This document shows positions 1 to 7,810 of a stretch of DNA of 64,000 nt, piece after piece. The stretch lies in the NCBI GenBank assembly GCA_965279315.1, contig OZ257145.1, positions 2,356,001-2,420,000 of the forward strand, in the 5' to 3' direction. Numbering within the stretch: position 1 is the stretch's first letter; each line of letters opens with the position of its first letter. A program made the position numbers and the translations under genes. The notes beneath the pieces are model-generated. The model had not been told where the DNA came from. It saw only the letters and a program-made list of their open reading frames with translations, and searched no databases. This DNA is from JAPWJZ01 sp965279315. Lineage in GTDB: Bacteria; Pseudomonadota; Alphaproteobacteria; Micavibrionales; UBA2020.

Positions 1-132
1 GGCAAGGCAGACCCGAATTACACGCCCAAACCGGTCGAGGACTGGTCGGCCAAGCGTAATTACCTGCGCATCCAGTATAAAAACACCTGGTCCGACCAGT
101 TTTATAAAATGCGCGAGGCGAAGAAGCCTTAA
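1..132 (+). CDS. 3' end of an unidentified gene (truncated by the window)
   Basis: Frame 1 is open from the first base to a TAA at 130-132 and gives 43 residues ending in MREAKKP. The tail is rich in Tyr, Trp and Lys and ends in a basic run. I recognise no family; it does not resemble triose-phosphate isomerase, the gene often found before secG. A short hairpin with a T-run follows the stop directly, which supports this being a real gene end. Function unknown. Confidence 0.55.
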   Translation, partial: GKADPNYTPKPVEDWSAKRNYLRIQYKNTWSDQFYKMREAKKP

Positions 133-149
133 AAACCCTCTGGTTTTTT
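131..149 (+). terminator. Putative intrinsic terminator after the first gene
   Basis: AAAAACC at 131-137 pairs with GGTTTTT at 142-148 across a 4-nt loop, and the right arm runs into further T residues. The stem is short and A/T-rich, so it may be weak, but its position right at the stop codon fits termination before secG. Confidence 0.45.
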
Positions 150-227
150 GGCGGGATTTGCTCTAGATATCTCCCTCGGTAAGCCAGCCACAATAATTCC
201 CATAATAGAAGCGGAATTCGTACTGCC

Positions 228-668
228 ATGGAAACACTTTCTGCCGTCATTCTTGTCATCCACCTGATCGTCACGCTGGGGATCATTATCACGATCCTGA
301 TCCAGCCGTCTGAATCCGGCGGCTTCATGGGCAACAGCGGCTCGATGTCGAACCTGATGGCGCAACGCCGCACGGGTGACGGCCTGACGCGCGCAACGAC
401 GATCCTCGCGGGCATCTTCTTCATGACCAGCCTGATCCTTGCGATCACAGCAACGCATCGCCCGGCGCAGAAGAGCATCCTTGATATCGAGACCGATCCC
501 AAGAAAACGGAACAGACCGCCGTCGAGCCGAAGAAGGAAGAGGCGCCTGACGCCCCGATCCCCGGCGAAGAAAAAGCGCCTGCTGTCGAAGAACCGTCGA
601 AAGCGCCCGCCGAAGAAAAGAAAATCGACGAGCCTTCGCAAAAGCCGGCCAAAAAAACGAAAAAGTAA
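228..668 (+). CDS. secG: Preprotein translocase subunit SecG
   Basis: SecG is the small inner-membrane subunit that assists SecYE and SecA in protein export. The 146-residue product has two hydrophobic helices (about 5-26 and 55-73) flanking the conserved loop with GGFMGNSGS and GDGLTRAT, the typical SecG layout. The C-terminal half (about 80-146) is a hydrophilic tail of Lys, Glu, Pro and Ala, longer than in E. coli SecG (110 residues) but common in alphaproteobacteria. pyrG follows 24 bp downstream on the same strand, a frequent alphaproteobacterial pairing. No strong ribosome binding site is visible before the ATG. Confidence 0.93.
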   Translation: METLSAVILVIHLIVTLGIIITILIQPSESGGFMGNSGSMSNLMAQRRTGDGLTRATTILAGIFFMTSLILAITATHRPAQKSILDIETDPKKTEQTAVEPKKEEAPDAPIPGEEKAPAVEEPSKAPAEEKKIDEPSQKPAKKTKK

Positions 669-692
669 CCGAACCACACAGGGGAGCACGCC

Positions 693-2318
693 ATGCCACG
701 TTATATCTTTATCACGGGCGGGGTGGTGTCTTCGCTTGGCAAGGGTTTGGCTTCCGCCGCGCTCGGCACCGTATTGCAGGCAAGGGGCTTCAAGGTCCGC
801 CTGCGCAAGCTCGACCCCTACCTGAACATCGATCCCGGCACGATGAGCCCCTATGAGCATGGCGAATGCTATGTGACCGATGACGGCGCGGAAACCGACC
901 TCGACCTCGGCCATTACGAGCGTTTTACCGGCGTGCCTGCGCGCAAGACCGACAACATCACGACCGGCCGCATTTACTGGAACGTGCTGCAAAAGGAACG
1001 CAAGGGCGATTACCTCGGCGGCACCGTGCAGGTCATCCCCCACATCACGAACGAGATCAAGGAATTCATCGCCAACGACAACGGCGATGCGGATTTCGTG
1101 CTGTGCGAAGTCGGCGGCACCGTCGGCGACATCGAGAGCCTGCCGTTCCTCGAGGCCATCCGCCAGTTCGGCAACGAAGTGGGCCTGCGCAACGCGCTGT
1201 TCATCCACGTCACGCTGATGCCCTATATCAAGACGGCGGGAGAATTGAAGACCAAGCCCACGCAGCACTCGGTGAAAGAATTGCTGTCGGTCGGTATCCA
1301 GCCCTCCATCCTGCTGGTGCGCGCCGACCGTGAAATCCCGATCGAGGAACGCCACAAGATCGCGCTGTTCTGCAACATCAAAAAAGAATGCGTCATTCCC
1401 GCGCTGGATGTGCCGAGCATTTATCATGTGCCGGTCAGCTATCACAAGGAAGGCCTCGACGAGCAGGTCCTGCGTTATTTCGACATGAGCGCGCCTGCGC
1501 CGAACCTGTCGAAATGGGAATCCATCGCGCACAAGATCGCGCATCCCGAAGGCGAAGTGACCATCGGCATCGTCGGCAAATACACCTCGCTGCTCGACAG
1601 CTACAAATCGCTGGCCGAGGCGCTGACGCATGGCGGATTTGCGAATAACGTAAAAGTGAACCTGAGCTGGCTCAATTCCGAAGTCTTCGAAAAAGACGAA
1701 AGCCTGCACCTGCTGGAAAACGTCGACGGCATCCTTGTTCCCGGCGGTTTCGGCGAACGCGGCACGGAAGGCAAGATCAAGGCCGTGCAATACGCACGCG
1801 AACACAAAATCCCGTATTTCGGCATTTGCTTCGGCATGCAGATGGCGGTGATCGAGGTCGCCCGCGATGTCGCGCGCCTGAATGATGTGGGATCAAGCGA
1901 GCTTGGCAAATACGCAAACCCCGTCGTTGGCCTGATGACCGAATGGCTGAAGGGCAACGAAACCGAGAAACGCGACGACCGCGGCAATATGGGCGGCACG
2001 ATGCGCCTTGGCGCATATCCTGCGAAACTGACGCCGGGATCGCTGGTGAGCCAGATTTACGGCACGACCGATATTTCGGAGCGCCACCGCCACCGCTATG
2101 AAGTCAACATGACCTACAAGAAACAGCTGGAGGATTCCGGCCTGATGTTCTGCGGCATGTCGCCCGACGGCAAGCTGCCGGAAATTGTCGAACTGAAAGA
2201 CCATCCGTGGTTTGTCGGCGTGCAGTTCCACCCCGAGCTGAAATCCAAGCCGTTCGAGCCGCACCCGCTGTTCACGTCATTCGTGAAGGCTGCGGTGGAG
2301 CAGTCGCGGCTGGTGTAA
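693..2318 (+). CDS. pyrG: CTP synthase
   Basis: Makes CTP from UTP, ATP and glutamine, the last step of pyrimidine nucleotide synthesis. The 541-residue length is normal. The N-terminal synthetase domain (about 1-270) opens with the ATP-binding stretch FITGGVVSSLGKGLASAA, followed by YLNIDPGTMSPYEHGE and TDDGAETDLDLGHYERF. The C-terminal class I glutamine amidotransferase domain carries the nucleophile Cys in PYFGICFGMQ, the GGFGERG oxyanion region and the His-Glu pair in VQFHPELKSKP. A GGGG motif (ACAGGGGAG) lies just before the ATG. Likely cotranscribed with secG. Confidence 0.98.
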   Translation: MPRYIFITGGVVSSLGKGLASAALGTVLQARGFKVRLRKLDPYLNIDPGTMSPYEHGECYVTDDGAETDLDLGHYERFTGVPARKTDNITTGRIYWNVLQKERKGDYLGGTVQVIPHITNEIKEFIANDNGDADFVLCEVGGTVGDIESLPFLEAIRQFGNEVGLRNALFIHVTLMPYIKTAGELKTKPTQHSVKELLSVGIQPSILLVRADREIPIEERHKIALFCNIKKECVIPALDVPSIYHVPVSYHKEGLDEQVLRYFDMSAPAPNLSKWESIAHKIAHPEGEVTIGIVGKYTSLLDSYKSLAEALTHGGFANNVKVNLSWLNSEVFEKDESLHLLENVDGILVPGGFGERGTEGKIKAVQYAREHKIPYFGICFGMQMAVIEVARDVARLNDVGSSELGKYANPVVGLMTEWLKGNETEKRDDRGNMGGTMRLGAYPAKLTPGSLVSQIYGTTDISERHRHRYEVNMTYKKQLEDSGLMFCGMSPDGKLPEIVELKDHPWFVGVQFHPELKSKPFEPHPLFTSFVKAAVEQSRLV

Positions 2319-2320
2319 TC

Positions 2321-2587
2321 TTGACAATCGCCGCCACGCTCGCGTTCGGGGTCGCCTGCCTGACGATCATCCTTCTGGGCACCGCCGGTTTCGGTGTCAG
2401 CGAACTGGCGCGCGCAGCCTTGCGCACCGGCATTGCTCCCGGTATCCGCAGCAACATTTCACGCGAGCAGTCGCCGCGTGAATTTTCACGGGCCGTGACG
2501 CTGTGCTTTATCCTCGGCAATGTTTTGCTGGTTATCAGTGCCGCCGGGGCGGTTGCCACGGGGCTGATGCTTTATCGCGCCGGGTGA
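2321..2587 (+). CDS. Small two-helix membrane protein, unknown function
   Basis: An 88-residue product read from a TTG two bases after the pyrG stop. It has two hydrophobic segments (about 3-24 and 60-86) separated by a basic, Arg-rich hydrophilic loop. The frame stays open upstream into pyrG, so the start is uncertain; the TTG avoids a long overlap. It is probably translated by coupling to pyrG. I recognise no family. The hydrophobic pattern makes it more credible than a random open frame. Confidence 0.5.
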   Translation: MTIAATLAFGVACLTIILLGTAGFGVSELARAALRTGIAPGIRSNISREQSPREFSRAVTLCFILGNVLLVISAAGAVATGLMLYRAG

Positions 2588-2610
2588 AATGACAAGGCGG
2601 TATCGCGGTA

Positions 2611-3426
2611 TTATTCGATGGCGTCATGATAACGCTTCGCCCAGCCGCCGGCCACGTCCTTGATAACGTCCTTGCGCATCGCCAGCCATTGCTTGTCGGA
2701 CACAAATCCGGGCACATACACATATCCTGACGGCGGCACCAGCACCATCTTGCGGCGGCCCGGCTGCAGCGGGTCGTCGATGTCCTTGCGCTGCACGCCC
2801 GGCACCTTTGACAGGTCGATGATATAGGATTTACCCATCTGGCAGATATCGGCGTTGGGCGAGCGGGCGAGGAATTTTTCCTCGTGCTGCAGCGCGGTCT
2901 TTTCGATGGTGTCAAAGATCGGGCGCGGGAAGGTGCGGTAGGCGGAGCGGAACAGGTCGTAGCGTTGCGCCATCATGCTCCTGATCGCGTCCCTTGCGGT
3001 CTGGTCCTGGCAGCGCGCGGCATCGACGCTCGCCATCAGTTCGAAGATATGCATGTTCAGCATGGCGGTTTCAAGCAGGTCGCGGTAAGCGCCCGGGTTG
3101 CCTGTCTCGCGTTCGCCATCCGCCATCGCCGCCAGCGTTTCGCCATAGGCGAGGAAGTAAAGCGATTGCAGGCGGCGTCCGTCGTCTTCATTGATCGAAT
3201 TGTCGCGCAGCCACAGCGACACCACAGGCACGCGCGTGCCGTCTTCCTGCATCCGGGCATTCAGGTAATCGAGCAGCGGCTTGCCCGACAGCGTTTTGGA
3301 CACATCGAGGATCGCCTGATAGAAGGGATGCGCCTTCACGCTCTTTTCATAGTCTGCCGCCTGCGCCCCCGTGAGGGACACAGCAAGCAGTACACCGAAC
3401 AGGCAAGCGAGAAGGCGCTGTTTCAT
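2611..3426 (-). CDS. Secreted protein of unknown function downstream of eno
   Basis: The 271-residue product starts at an ATG 11 bases after the eno stop, giving MKQRLLACLFGVLLAVSL, a clear signal peptide with probable cleavage after AQA near residue 23. The frame is open further upstream inside eno, but only this start gives a signal sequence. The mature part is mostly helical and hydrophilic, with one DAARC cysteine and a C-terminal PPSGYVYVPGFVS segment. No membrane anchor or lipobox is visible, so it is probably periplasmic. It appears cotranscribed with eno. I do not recognise the family. Confidence 0.75.
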   Translation of the reverse strand: MKQRLLACLFGVLLAVSLTGAQAADYEKSVKAHPFYQAILDVSKTLSGKPLLDYLNARMQEDGTRVPVVSLWLRDNSINEDDGRRLQSLYFLAYGETLAAMADGERETGNPGAYRDLLETAMLNMHIFELMASVDAARCQDQTARDAIRSMMAQRYDLFRSAYRTFPRPIFDTIEKTALQHEEKFLARSPNADICQMGKSYIIDLSKVPGVQRKDIDDPLQPGRRKMVLVPPSGYVYVPGFVSDKQWLAMRKDVIKDVAGGWAKRYHDAIE

Positions 3427-3436
3427 ACGCTGCCGC

Positions 3437-4765
3437 TTACGCCCGCTTTTTCTTGCCATCGACCGCGCGCAGCACAGGCTTGGCGGCCAGATGCTTGATG
3501 GCGTTGCCGCCGGCGTATTTTGCGGAGGGGCCAAGCTGTTCCTCGATGCGGATCAGCTGGTTGTATTTCGCAATCCGGTCGGAGCGTGAAAGGGAGCCTG
3601 TCTTGATCTGGCCGGCATTCGTGGCAACAGCGAGGTCTGCAATGGTGCTGTCTTCGGTCTCGCCGGAGCGGTGGGAGAACACGACGCCGAAGCCTGCTTT
3701 TTGTGCGGTCTGCACGGCATCCAGCGTTTCGGTGAGCGTGCCGATTTGGTTTACCTTAATCAGGATGGCGTTCGCGGCTTTCTTTTCGATGCCCTGTTTC
3801 AGGCGTGTGGTATTGGTGACGAACAGGTCGTCGCCAACCAGCTGAACCTTGCTGCCAAGGCGCGAGGTCAGTTCGATCCAGCCTGCCCAATCGTCTTCCG
3901 CCATGCCGTCTTCAATCGACACGATGGGGAATTTGGACACCAGCTTTTCGTAGAAGGCGATCATTTGCTCGGAAGAAAGAACTTTTCCTTCACCTTCAAG
4001 GTGATATTTGTCTTTCTTAAAAAACTCGGTTGCAGCCACGTCAAGGCCGAGGGCAACATCCACACCCGGCTTGTAACCGGCGGATGCGATTGCCTTCATA
4101 ATATATTCAAGACCTTGGTCGGCGCTCTTAAAGTTGGGTGCGAAGCCGCCTTCATCGCCGACGGCAGTATTAAAACCACCTTCTGAAAGAAGTTTCTTAA
4201 GTTCATGAAAAATCTCGGAACCAACGCGAACCGCATCGGCGCAAGTGTCAGCCGACACGGGCAGGATCATGAATTCCTGGAAATCGATCGAGTTATCCGC
4301 ATGCGCGCCGCCGTTGATGATGTTCATCATGGGCAGGGGAAGCTGATGGGCGAAAGTGCCCCCCACATAACGGTAGAGGGGCATATCGAGCTCGATCGCC
4401 GCCGCCTTGGCAACCGCCATCGAAACGCCGAGGATCGCGTTTGCGCCGAGGCGCGCCTTATTGGGCGTGCCGTCGAGGTCGATCATCATCTGGTCGATGA
4501 GGTTCTGTTCCTGCGCATCGAGGCCGGCGATGGTTTCGAAGATTTCCGTATTCGCGGCTTCGACGGCTTTCAAGACGCCCTTGCCATGGAAACGCTTTTT
4601 GTCGCCATCCCGCTTTTCAACCGCTTCATGCGCGCCTGTCGAGGCGCCCGAGGGGACTGCCGCACGGCCCATGACGCCGCTGTCGAGGATCACGTCCACT
4701 TCGACGGTCGGGTTGCCGCGACTATCCAGAATCTCGCGGGCGGCAATATCAACGATGGCGGTCAT
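3437..4765 (-). CDS. eno: Enolase
   Basis: Converts 2-phosphoglycerate to phosphoenolpyruvate. The 442-residue product starts MTAIVDIAAREILDSRGNPT and contains GAHADNSIDFQEFM, the metal-binding stretch VSIEDGMAEDDW, QLVGDDLFVTN, the catalytic-lysine region LIKVNQIGTLTET and the SHRSGETED signature. The chosen ATG at 4765 has a GAGGAG ribosome binding site 8 nt upstream (4774-4779); a GTG three codons earlier would lie inside that site. The C-terminus ends in a basic KKKRA tail. Stand-alone promoter elements lie at about 4813-4841. Confidence 0.98.
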   Translation of the reverse strand: MTAIVDIAAREILDSRGNPTVEVDVILDSGVMGRAAVPSGASTGAHEAVEKRDGDKKRFHGKGVLKAVEAANTEIFETIAGLDAQEQNLIDQMMIDLDGTPNKARLGANAILGVSMAVAKAAAIELDMPLYRYVGGTFAHQLPLPMMNIINGGAHADNSIDFQEFMILPVSADTCADAVRVGSEIFHELKKLLSEGGFNTAVGDEGGFAPNFKSADQGLEYIMKAIASAGYKPGVDVALGLDVAATEFFKKDKYHLEGEGKVLSSEQMIAFYEKLVSKFPIVSIEDGMAEDDWAGWIELTSRLGSKVQLVGDDLFVTNTTRLKQGIEKKAANAILIKVNQIGTLTETLDAVQTAQKAGFGVVFSHRSGETEDSTIADLAVATNAGQIKTGSLSRSDRIAKYNQLIRIEEQLGPSAKYAGGNAIKHLAAKPVLRAVDGKKKRA

Positions 4766-4812
4766 GGGGCACACTCCTCAAAAAGGTATAAAACAGCGTC
4801 AAAACTGCCTTG

Positions 4813-4841
4813 AGAATAGACCCTAGCAGGGTTGCTTGCAA
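4813..4841 (-). promoter_or_regulatory. Putative sigma70 promoter for eno
   Basis: Read on the minus strand, TTGCAA (4836-4841) and TATTCT (4813-4818) are separated by exactly 17 nt, each matching four of six consensus bases. Transcription would start near 4805, leaving a leader of about 40 nt before the eno ATG. The call rests on sequence resemblance only. Confidence 0.4.
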
Positions 4842-4852
4842 ATTATTGTTCA

Positions 4853-4881
4853 TGGAGCGTTAAGGGAAAAAACGCTATAAT
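4853..4881 (+). promoter_or_regulatory. Putative promoter with an operator-like inverted repeat for the secreted protein gene at 4909
   Basis: A perfect TATAAT lies at 4876-4881, 28 bp before the ATG at 4909, with a weak -35 (TGGAGC, 4853-4858) at 17-bp spacing. The 6-bp inverted repeat AGCGTT (4856-4861) and AACGCT (4871-4876) sits exactly between the two elements, where a regulator could block polymerase. Confidence 0.42.
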
Positions 4882-4908
4882 AAGAGGGTATTTTTGGGAG
4901 TTCCTGCC

Positions 4909-5523
4909 ATGAAAATCCTCACCTTTTCGCTTTGTCTTTTCGCGCTCGTCCTGGTGGGCGGTGGCGCATCTGCCTATGAAACGCCGCTTCAGGATGTCGG
5001 CTCCAAAAAGCTGCTCGAGAAAAATGTCGAGATGGTGCAGAAATATGCCGACCAGTTTGGCTGCGGCAATTTTATCTGGGGCAACCTCGTCAACAAATCC
5101 GGCGGGCAGATTGTGACCATGCAGTTCATGCCGGCCGATCTTGAAAATCCGAAAGAATGGACGCGCATGATCAGCGTCACAACATATGCGCTGAGCGGCG
5201 ACAAAAAGGCCGACACGGCGGCGCAGAAAAACCTGATTGAATTGCTGCGCACGCAATTCATCCGCCCCGGCAACGTGGTTTCCGCCGACCAGAATTACCT
5301 GATCAACTGGAACACGGACCCGGCGCTGTTCATCCAGTACACGACAGGCTATGGCACGCCGCAGGCCGTCACGTATTCCGGTGTGTTCCTGCGCACCAGC
5401 GAAAATACGGCGTCGTATATCCAGCTGAGCGCGCGTGGGCGGCCGCTGAAGAAAAGCGAGTCCGTGAACATGCACCTGCTTGTCAACCCGACAGCAGACC
5501 AGCCGGAACGCCCCCGCAGGTAA
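4909..5523 (+). CDS. Secreted protein of unknown function
   Basis: A 204-residue product starting at the ATG preceded by GGGAG (4896-4900); an upstream in-frame start lies inside this site and is less likely. Residues 1-23 form a signal peptide (MKILTFSLCLFALVLVGGG, cleavage probably after ASA). The mature protein has one Cys (FGCGNFIWG) and mixed alpha/beta character, with no transmembrane segment, suggesting a soluble periplasmic protein. It is transcribed divergently from eno and convergently with the exonuclease gene. I recognise no family. Confidence 0.7.
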   Translation: MKILTFSLCLFALVLVGGGASAYETPLQDVGSKKLLEKNVEMVQKYADQFGCGNFIWGNLVNKSGGQIVTMQFMPADLENPKEWTRMISVTTYALSGDKKADTAAQKNLIELLRTQFIRPGNVVSADQNYLINWNTDPALFIQYTTGYGTPQAVTYSGVFLRTSENTASYIQLSARGRPLKKSESVNMHLLVNPTADQPERPRR

Positions 5524-5533
5524 ATCGGTATAT

Positions 5534-6049
5534 TCAGGCTGCCTTGATATCCGCTTCGCAGGCGCGGAGATAAATATTCGCGCAGGCATGGGCATCCGAT
5601 GCGGCATCGTGGTGATTAAGCGCGATGCCCAGATGTTTTGAAACCGTATTCAGTTTGTGGTTTTCAATGTCGGGCCATTTGCTGCGCGCGACATTTACCG
5701 TGCATAGCCAATCAAAGGACGGCAGGTTGATGCCGTAATAGTCTGCCGTTGCGTGCAGCACATTGCGGTCGAACCGCGCGTTGTGCGCCAGCAGCATTTT
5801 CGTGTTTTCGAGATAGGGCGCGATTTCGTGCCAGATGCCGAAGAAATCGGGCTTGTCCTCCAGCTGGTCGGGCGTGATGCCGTGGATTGCAATGAAATCG
5901 GGGCGGATATACACGCGGCGGCCGGGCGGACGGAACAGCCAGGATGTGGTGTCGACAATCTTGCCATCCAGAATGCGCGTCACGCCAAGCGCAATCGCGC
6001 TATGCGGTGCGTACCATGCCGTTTCGAAATCGATGGCCGTAATGTACAT
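5534..6049 (-). CDS. DnaQ-like 3'-5' exonuclease (DEDDh)
   Basis: A 171-residue single-domain nuclease. The DEDDh motifs are all visible: Exo I AIDFETA (Asp and Glu), FIAIHGITPDQL, Exo II AHNARFDRNVL (Asp), and Exo III HHDAASDAHACA (His and Asp). This family removes nucleotides from 3' ends of DNA or RNA; the protein is much shorter than DNA polymerase III epsilon, and its substrate cannot be read from sequence. Its ATG shares one base with the kdsA stop, so the two are translationally coupled. Confidence 0.85.
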   Translation of the reverse strand: MYITAIDFETAWYAPHSAIALGVTRILDGKIVDTTSWLFRPPGRRVYIRPDFIAIHGITPDQLEDKPDFFGIWHEIAPYLENTKMLLAHNARFDRNVLHATADYYGINLPSFDWLCTVNVARSKWPDIENHKLNTVSKHLGIALNHHDAASDAHACANIYLRACEADIKAA

Positions 6050-6906
6050 CAGGCCGCTTTGGACTGAGCCGCATAAGCCTGCGGCTTGATCACGCGGTCG
6101 ATGGCGATCAGCTGTTCAAGGATTGCCTGCAGGTCGCCGAACTTGACCATGTTGGGGCCGTCGGACGGTGCGCTGTCGGGGTTCTCGTGCGTCTCGATAA
6201 AGACGGCGGCAACGCCGACGGCAATCGCGCCGCGCGCGAGGAACGGCACCATGCGGCGGTCGCCGCTGGTCGATGCGCCTGCGCCGCCGGGCTGCTGCAC
6301 GGAATGCGTTGCGTCAAACACGACGGGGTGGCCGGTTTCGGCCATGATGGGCAGTGCGCGCATGTCGTTGACGAGCGTGTTGTAGCCGAAGGTCACGCCG
6401 CGTTCGCACAGCATCACATTCGGGTTGCCGCTTTCGGTGATTTTCGCAGCGACGTTTTTCATGTCCCAGGGGGCGAGGAACTGGCCTTTTTTCACGTTGA
6501 CGATCTTGCCGGTCTTTGCGGCCGCAATCAGCAGGTCGGTCTGGCGGCAGAGGAAGGCGGGTATCTGCAGCACGTCGACCGCTTCGGCGACTTCCGCGCA
6601 TTGTTCGGGTGCGTGCACGTCGGTCACGACGGGCAGTTTCATTTCCTTGCGGATATCGGCCAAAATCGGCAGCGATTTTTCGATACCCATGCCGCGTCCG
6701 CCCTTCAGCGAGGTGCGGTTTGCCTTGTCGAAGGATGTTTTATAAATCAGCGGCAGGCCCAGTTTCTGCGTCAGCTCTTTCAGCTTGCCCGACATGTCGA
6801 AGGCGTGGTCGCGGCTCTCGAGGGCGCAGGGGCCGGCGATCAGGACGAAGGGCAAATCGTTACCGATCTTGAAATTCTGCAGGGCAATCTGGTGCTGGGT
6901 TGTCAT
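6049..6906 (-). CDS. kdsA: 3-deoxy-8-phosphooctulonate synthase (KDO-8-P synthase)
   Basis: Condenses arabinose-5-phosphate with phosphoenolpyruvate to make the KDO precursor for lipopolysaccharide, so the organism makes an LPS-type outer membrane. The 285-residue product has the family hallmarks FVLIAGPCALESRDHA, YKTSFDKANRTS, GRGMGIEKSL, VVTDVHAPEQ, FLCRQTDLL, KGQFLAPWDM and FDATHSVQQPGG. Length and start are standard. It precedes the exonuclease gene with a one-base overlap and is divergent from ftsB. In many alphaproteobacteria kdsA lies close to pyrG and eno, as here. Confidence 0.96.
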   Translation of the reverse strand: MTTQHQIALQNFKIGNDLPFVLIAGPCALESRDHAFDMSGKLKELTQKLGLPLIYKTSFDKANRTSLKGGRGMGIEKSLPILADIRKEMKLPVVTDVHAPEQCAEVAEAVDVLQIPAFLCRQTDLLIAAAKTGKIVNVKKGQFLAPWDMKNVAAKITESGNPNVMLCERGVTFGYNTLVNDMRALPIMAETGHPVVFDATHSVQQPGGAGASTSGDRRMVPFLARGAIAVGVAAVFIETHENPDSAPSDGPNMVKFGDLQAILEQLIAIDRVIKPQAYAAQSKAA

Positions 6907-7055
6907 GGTTTGTTCCTCCGTTGCAATATGTATGTATGACAGCGGGGTGGCATGTCAACCGCCGATTTCTGGAATATACGGCAAATCAGGCCATATCCCG
7001 TTGAATCCGCACCTTTTTTCTTGACGTTATGACTCCGGTATGATTCCATGGATAT

Positions 7056-7370
7056 ATGAGAGTTTCCGAGCCGAAAAAACGATCCGTATCCCAGTTTCTT
7101 GTCACTTCCCTCAGTTTCCTGCTGTTCTTCTACTTCGCCTACCACCTGACACATGGCGACCGCGGGTATTTTGCCTGGAAGGGACTGGAGAAGAAACTGG
7201 CGGCTGCCGAGGACAATTACGACCGCAAACTGGCCGAACGCGAAGCGCTTGAAAACCGCGTGAAACTGCTCCGCCCCGACAGCCTCGACCTCGATATGCT
7301 CGACGAGCGCGCACGCGTCGTGCTGGGCTTCGTGAAGCCCGAAGACAAAGTCATCATCAACACGAATTAA
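7056..7370 (+). CDS. ftsB: FtsB/DivIC-like cell division septum protein
   Basis: A 104-residue bitopic membrane protein: short basic cytoplasmic N-terminus, one hydrophobic helix (about 13-29), then a periplasmic coiled coil (about 40-70, KGLEKKLAAAEDNYDRKLA) and a C-terminal segment with DLDMLDERARVVLGFVKPED. This is the FtsB/DivIC pattern, and the LDERAR...LG motif is typical of the alphaproteobacterial form. FtsB works with FtsL and FtsQ to activate septal peptidoglycan synthesis. The position between kdsA/eno and pdh genes matches related genomes. The stop overlaps the convergent rhodanese gene by 4 bp. Confidence 0.85.
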   Translation: MRVSEPKKRSVSQFLVTSLSFLLFFYFAYHLTHGDRGYFAWKGLEKKLAAAEDNYDRKLAEREALENRVKLLRPDSLDLDMLDERARVVLGFVKPEDKVIINTN

Positions 7371-7711
7371 GCGGCGGGGTGTTCTTCGCCGGTCATTTCA
7401 ATGGGCAGTCCCGCGCTGCGCCAGTCTTCCTTGCCTTCGATATAGCGGCGCACATCGGTATAGCCAAGATTTTTCAGCACTTCCGTCGTGATGGCGGAAT
7501 TCTGGCAGATGCTGCTGCTGCAATAGACGACAATCGTTTTCGAAAGGTCGGGCAGCAGTTGCGGCGCGAGTTCAGCAACGCGGCCGGGCGGCAATGAAAC
7601 AGCCCCGGGTAGATGGCCTGCCATGTAGTAATTGACGGGCAGCGCATCGACCAAAGTAATGTCGCCGGTTTCTAACCGCTCTTTGATTTCGTTACGCGAA
7701 ATGGATGTCAT
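7367..7711 (-). CDS. Single-domain rhodanese-like protein
   Basis: A 114-residue rhodanese fold: the N-terminal ITLVDALPVNYYMAGHLPGA matches the conserved D...Y..GH.PGA pattern, and the active-site loop is VVYCSSSICQNSA, with Cys in the sulfur-carrier position. Such proteins move sulfane sulfur or act as thiosulfate sulfurtransferases; the substrate is not deducible. A good ribosome binding site (GGAGAAAAC) precedes the ATG. It overlaps the end of ftsB by 4 bp in convergent orientation. Confidence 0.85.
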   Translation of the reverse strand: MTSISRNEIKERLETGDITLVDALPVNYYMAGHLPGAVSLPPGRVAELAPQLLPDLSKTIVVYCSSSICQNSAITTEVLKNLGYTDVRRYIEGKEDWRSAGLPIEMTGEEHPAA

Positions 7712-7810
7712 GTTTTCTCCTGTCCGTCCGGCCTAATATCTAACGACACAAGAAAATACAGGCCGTTATCGAAGCGGGATGCAGATTAACAGGCTAATCT
7801 TACAACGGGC

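Noticed and set aside
129..1805. 558-residue open frame on the minus strand opposite secG-pyrG
   Set aside because: It is the antisense shadow of a GC-rich, clearly identified pyrG. The translation is Arg/Phe/His-rich with no family resemblance.
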